Source: Melioribacter sp. (GTDB lineage Bacteria > Bacteroidota > Ignavibacteria > Ignavibacteriales > Melioribacteraceae). Taken from it: 64,000 nucleotides of DNA. The position numbers and the translations under genes are program-made. The notes under the pieces are model-generated. The model worked only from the letters and a program-made list of their open reading frames with translations. It ran no database searches and was not told where the DNA came from. Positions 63,761-64,000 of this stretch are shown here, piece after piece. The stretch lies in contig DYHW01000001.1 in assembly GCA_020723965.1 (NCBI GenBank), positions 46,487 to 110,486 on the forward strand, read 5' to 3'. How positions within the stretch are numbered: the first letter of the stretch is position 1; each line of letters opens with the position of its first letter.

Positions 63761-63840
63761 ATAGTGCGTAGGGAAAAAAAATAAAAACGCTCTTACTTTT
63801 AGAAAAAGGGGCATTTAGATTCTTAAAAGATTAGAAAACA

Positions 63841-63874
63841 AAAAGCCCGTCACGATAAATCGGAACGGGCTTTT
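63841..63874 (-). terminator. Terminator of the tRNA-Thr gene
   Basis: On the minus strand, a 10-bp stem AAAAGCCCGT (63874-63865) / ACGGGCTTTT (63850-63841) begins four bases after the tRNA and is followed by TG then TTTTC. Typical tRNA transcript end. Confidence 0.85.
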
Positions 63875-63878
63875 CTAG

Positions 63879-63951
63879 AGCTGGCGATGGGACTCGAACC
63901 CGCAACCTGCTGATTACAAGTCAGCTGCTCTACCAGTTGAGCTACGCCAGC
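63879..63951 (-). tRNA. tRNA-Thr(UGU)
   Basis: 73 nt. Acceptor stem GCTGGCG / CGCCAGC, discriminator T, D-arm GCTC...GAGC, anticodon stem GCTGA/TCAGC around loop CTTGTAA with anticodon TGT, and T-arm GCGGGTTCGAGTCCCGC type (TTCGAGTC). CCA is not encoded. It reads ACA codons. Confidence 0.95.
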
Positions 63952-63979
63952 ATTTTATTTCTTAAACAATTTTTATGAT

Positions 63980-64000
63980 AACCGTCAACTGCTGACTGCT
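63980..64000. repeat. Start of an AGCAGTCAGCAGTTGACGG repeat
   Basis: CCGTCAACTGCTGACTGCT at the window edge is the complement of the CAGCAGTCAACAGTC-type units at 10985-11185. It is cut off by the window end. Confidence 0.4.

Overview
The window is an AT-rich bacterial chromosome segment, probably from the Ignavibacteria (Bacteroidota/Chlorobi group). The strongest clue is the kelch protein at 11299-12678. It ends in a type IX secretion (T9SS) sorting domain of the NYPNPFNPVT...SGVYFYNL type that is very common in Ignavibacteria. A PorV/PorQ-like outer-membrane barrel, long PAS-rich sensor kinases and A/T-rich ribosome binding sites agree with this. I see no rRNA, CRISPR array, phage or complete insertion sequence.

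Positions 1-38.8 kb are mostly housekeeping and envelope genes. They include a nitronate monooxygenase-like flavoprotein, a sugar-nucleotide transferase followed by metK-ahcY (methyl cycle), an AmrS-type radical SAM enzyme with pyruvate kinase, the kelch T9SS cargo protein, sucC, and a row made of a galactokinase-fold protein, a TPR protein and aroE. Next come two paralogous PLP aminotransferases, one translationally coupled to pckA, then mgsA-dinB, a lipoprotein trypsin-like protease, the outer-membrane barrel, a class C beta-lactamase-fold hydrolase and a giant VPS10/BNR-repeat exoprotein. The threonine operon thrA-asd-thrB-thrC (38784 to 33025, minus strand) closes this part. A small overlapping operon at 8283-5630 encodes a secreted protein, a 7-TM protein, a histidine kinase and a single-domain receiver.

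Positions 39.3-63.6 kb are almost entirely signal transduction. On the minus strand lie five large PAS kinases, one of them a hybrid with receivers at both ends and another with a CxxCH (c-type haem) periplasmic sensor, and a multi-domain receiver protein. On the plus strand follow a CxxCH-containing chemoreceptor, two tandem TonB-C mini-proteins, a second chemoreceptor, and an NtrB/NtrC-like pair. A tRNA-Thr(UGU) with its own terminator lies near the right edge.

The intergenic regions hold several dispersed repeat families. One is a palindromic element with a GATCCCGAC...GTCGGGATC core, found as one 104-bp unit with 9-bp terminal inverted repeats, one near-identical inverted copy and decayed copies. 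Another is a 201-bp MITE-like element with 17-bp terminal inverted repeats and three internal hairpins. A decayed duplicate of part of the kelch gene lies directly downstream of that gene.

The most unusual items are the split 7-TM/histidine kinase operon, a full-length galactokinase-fold protein whose three GHMP signature motifs and catalytic Asp all look lost, the TonB-C mini-proteins between chemoreceptors, and the pair of CxxCH sensors.
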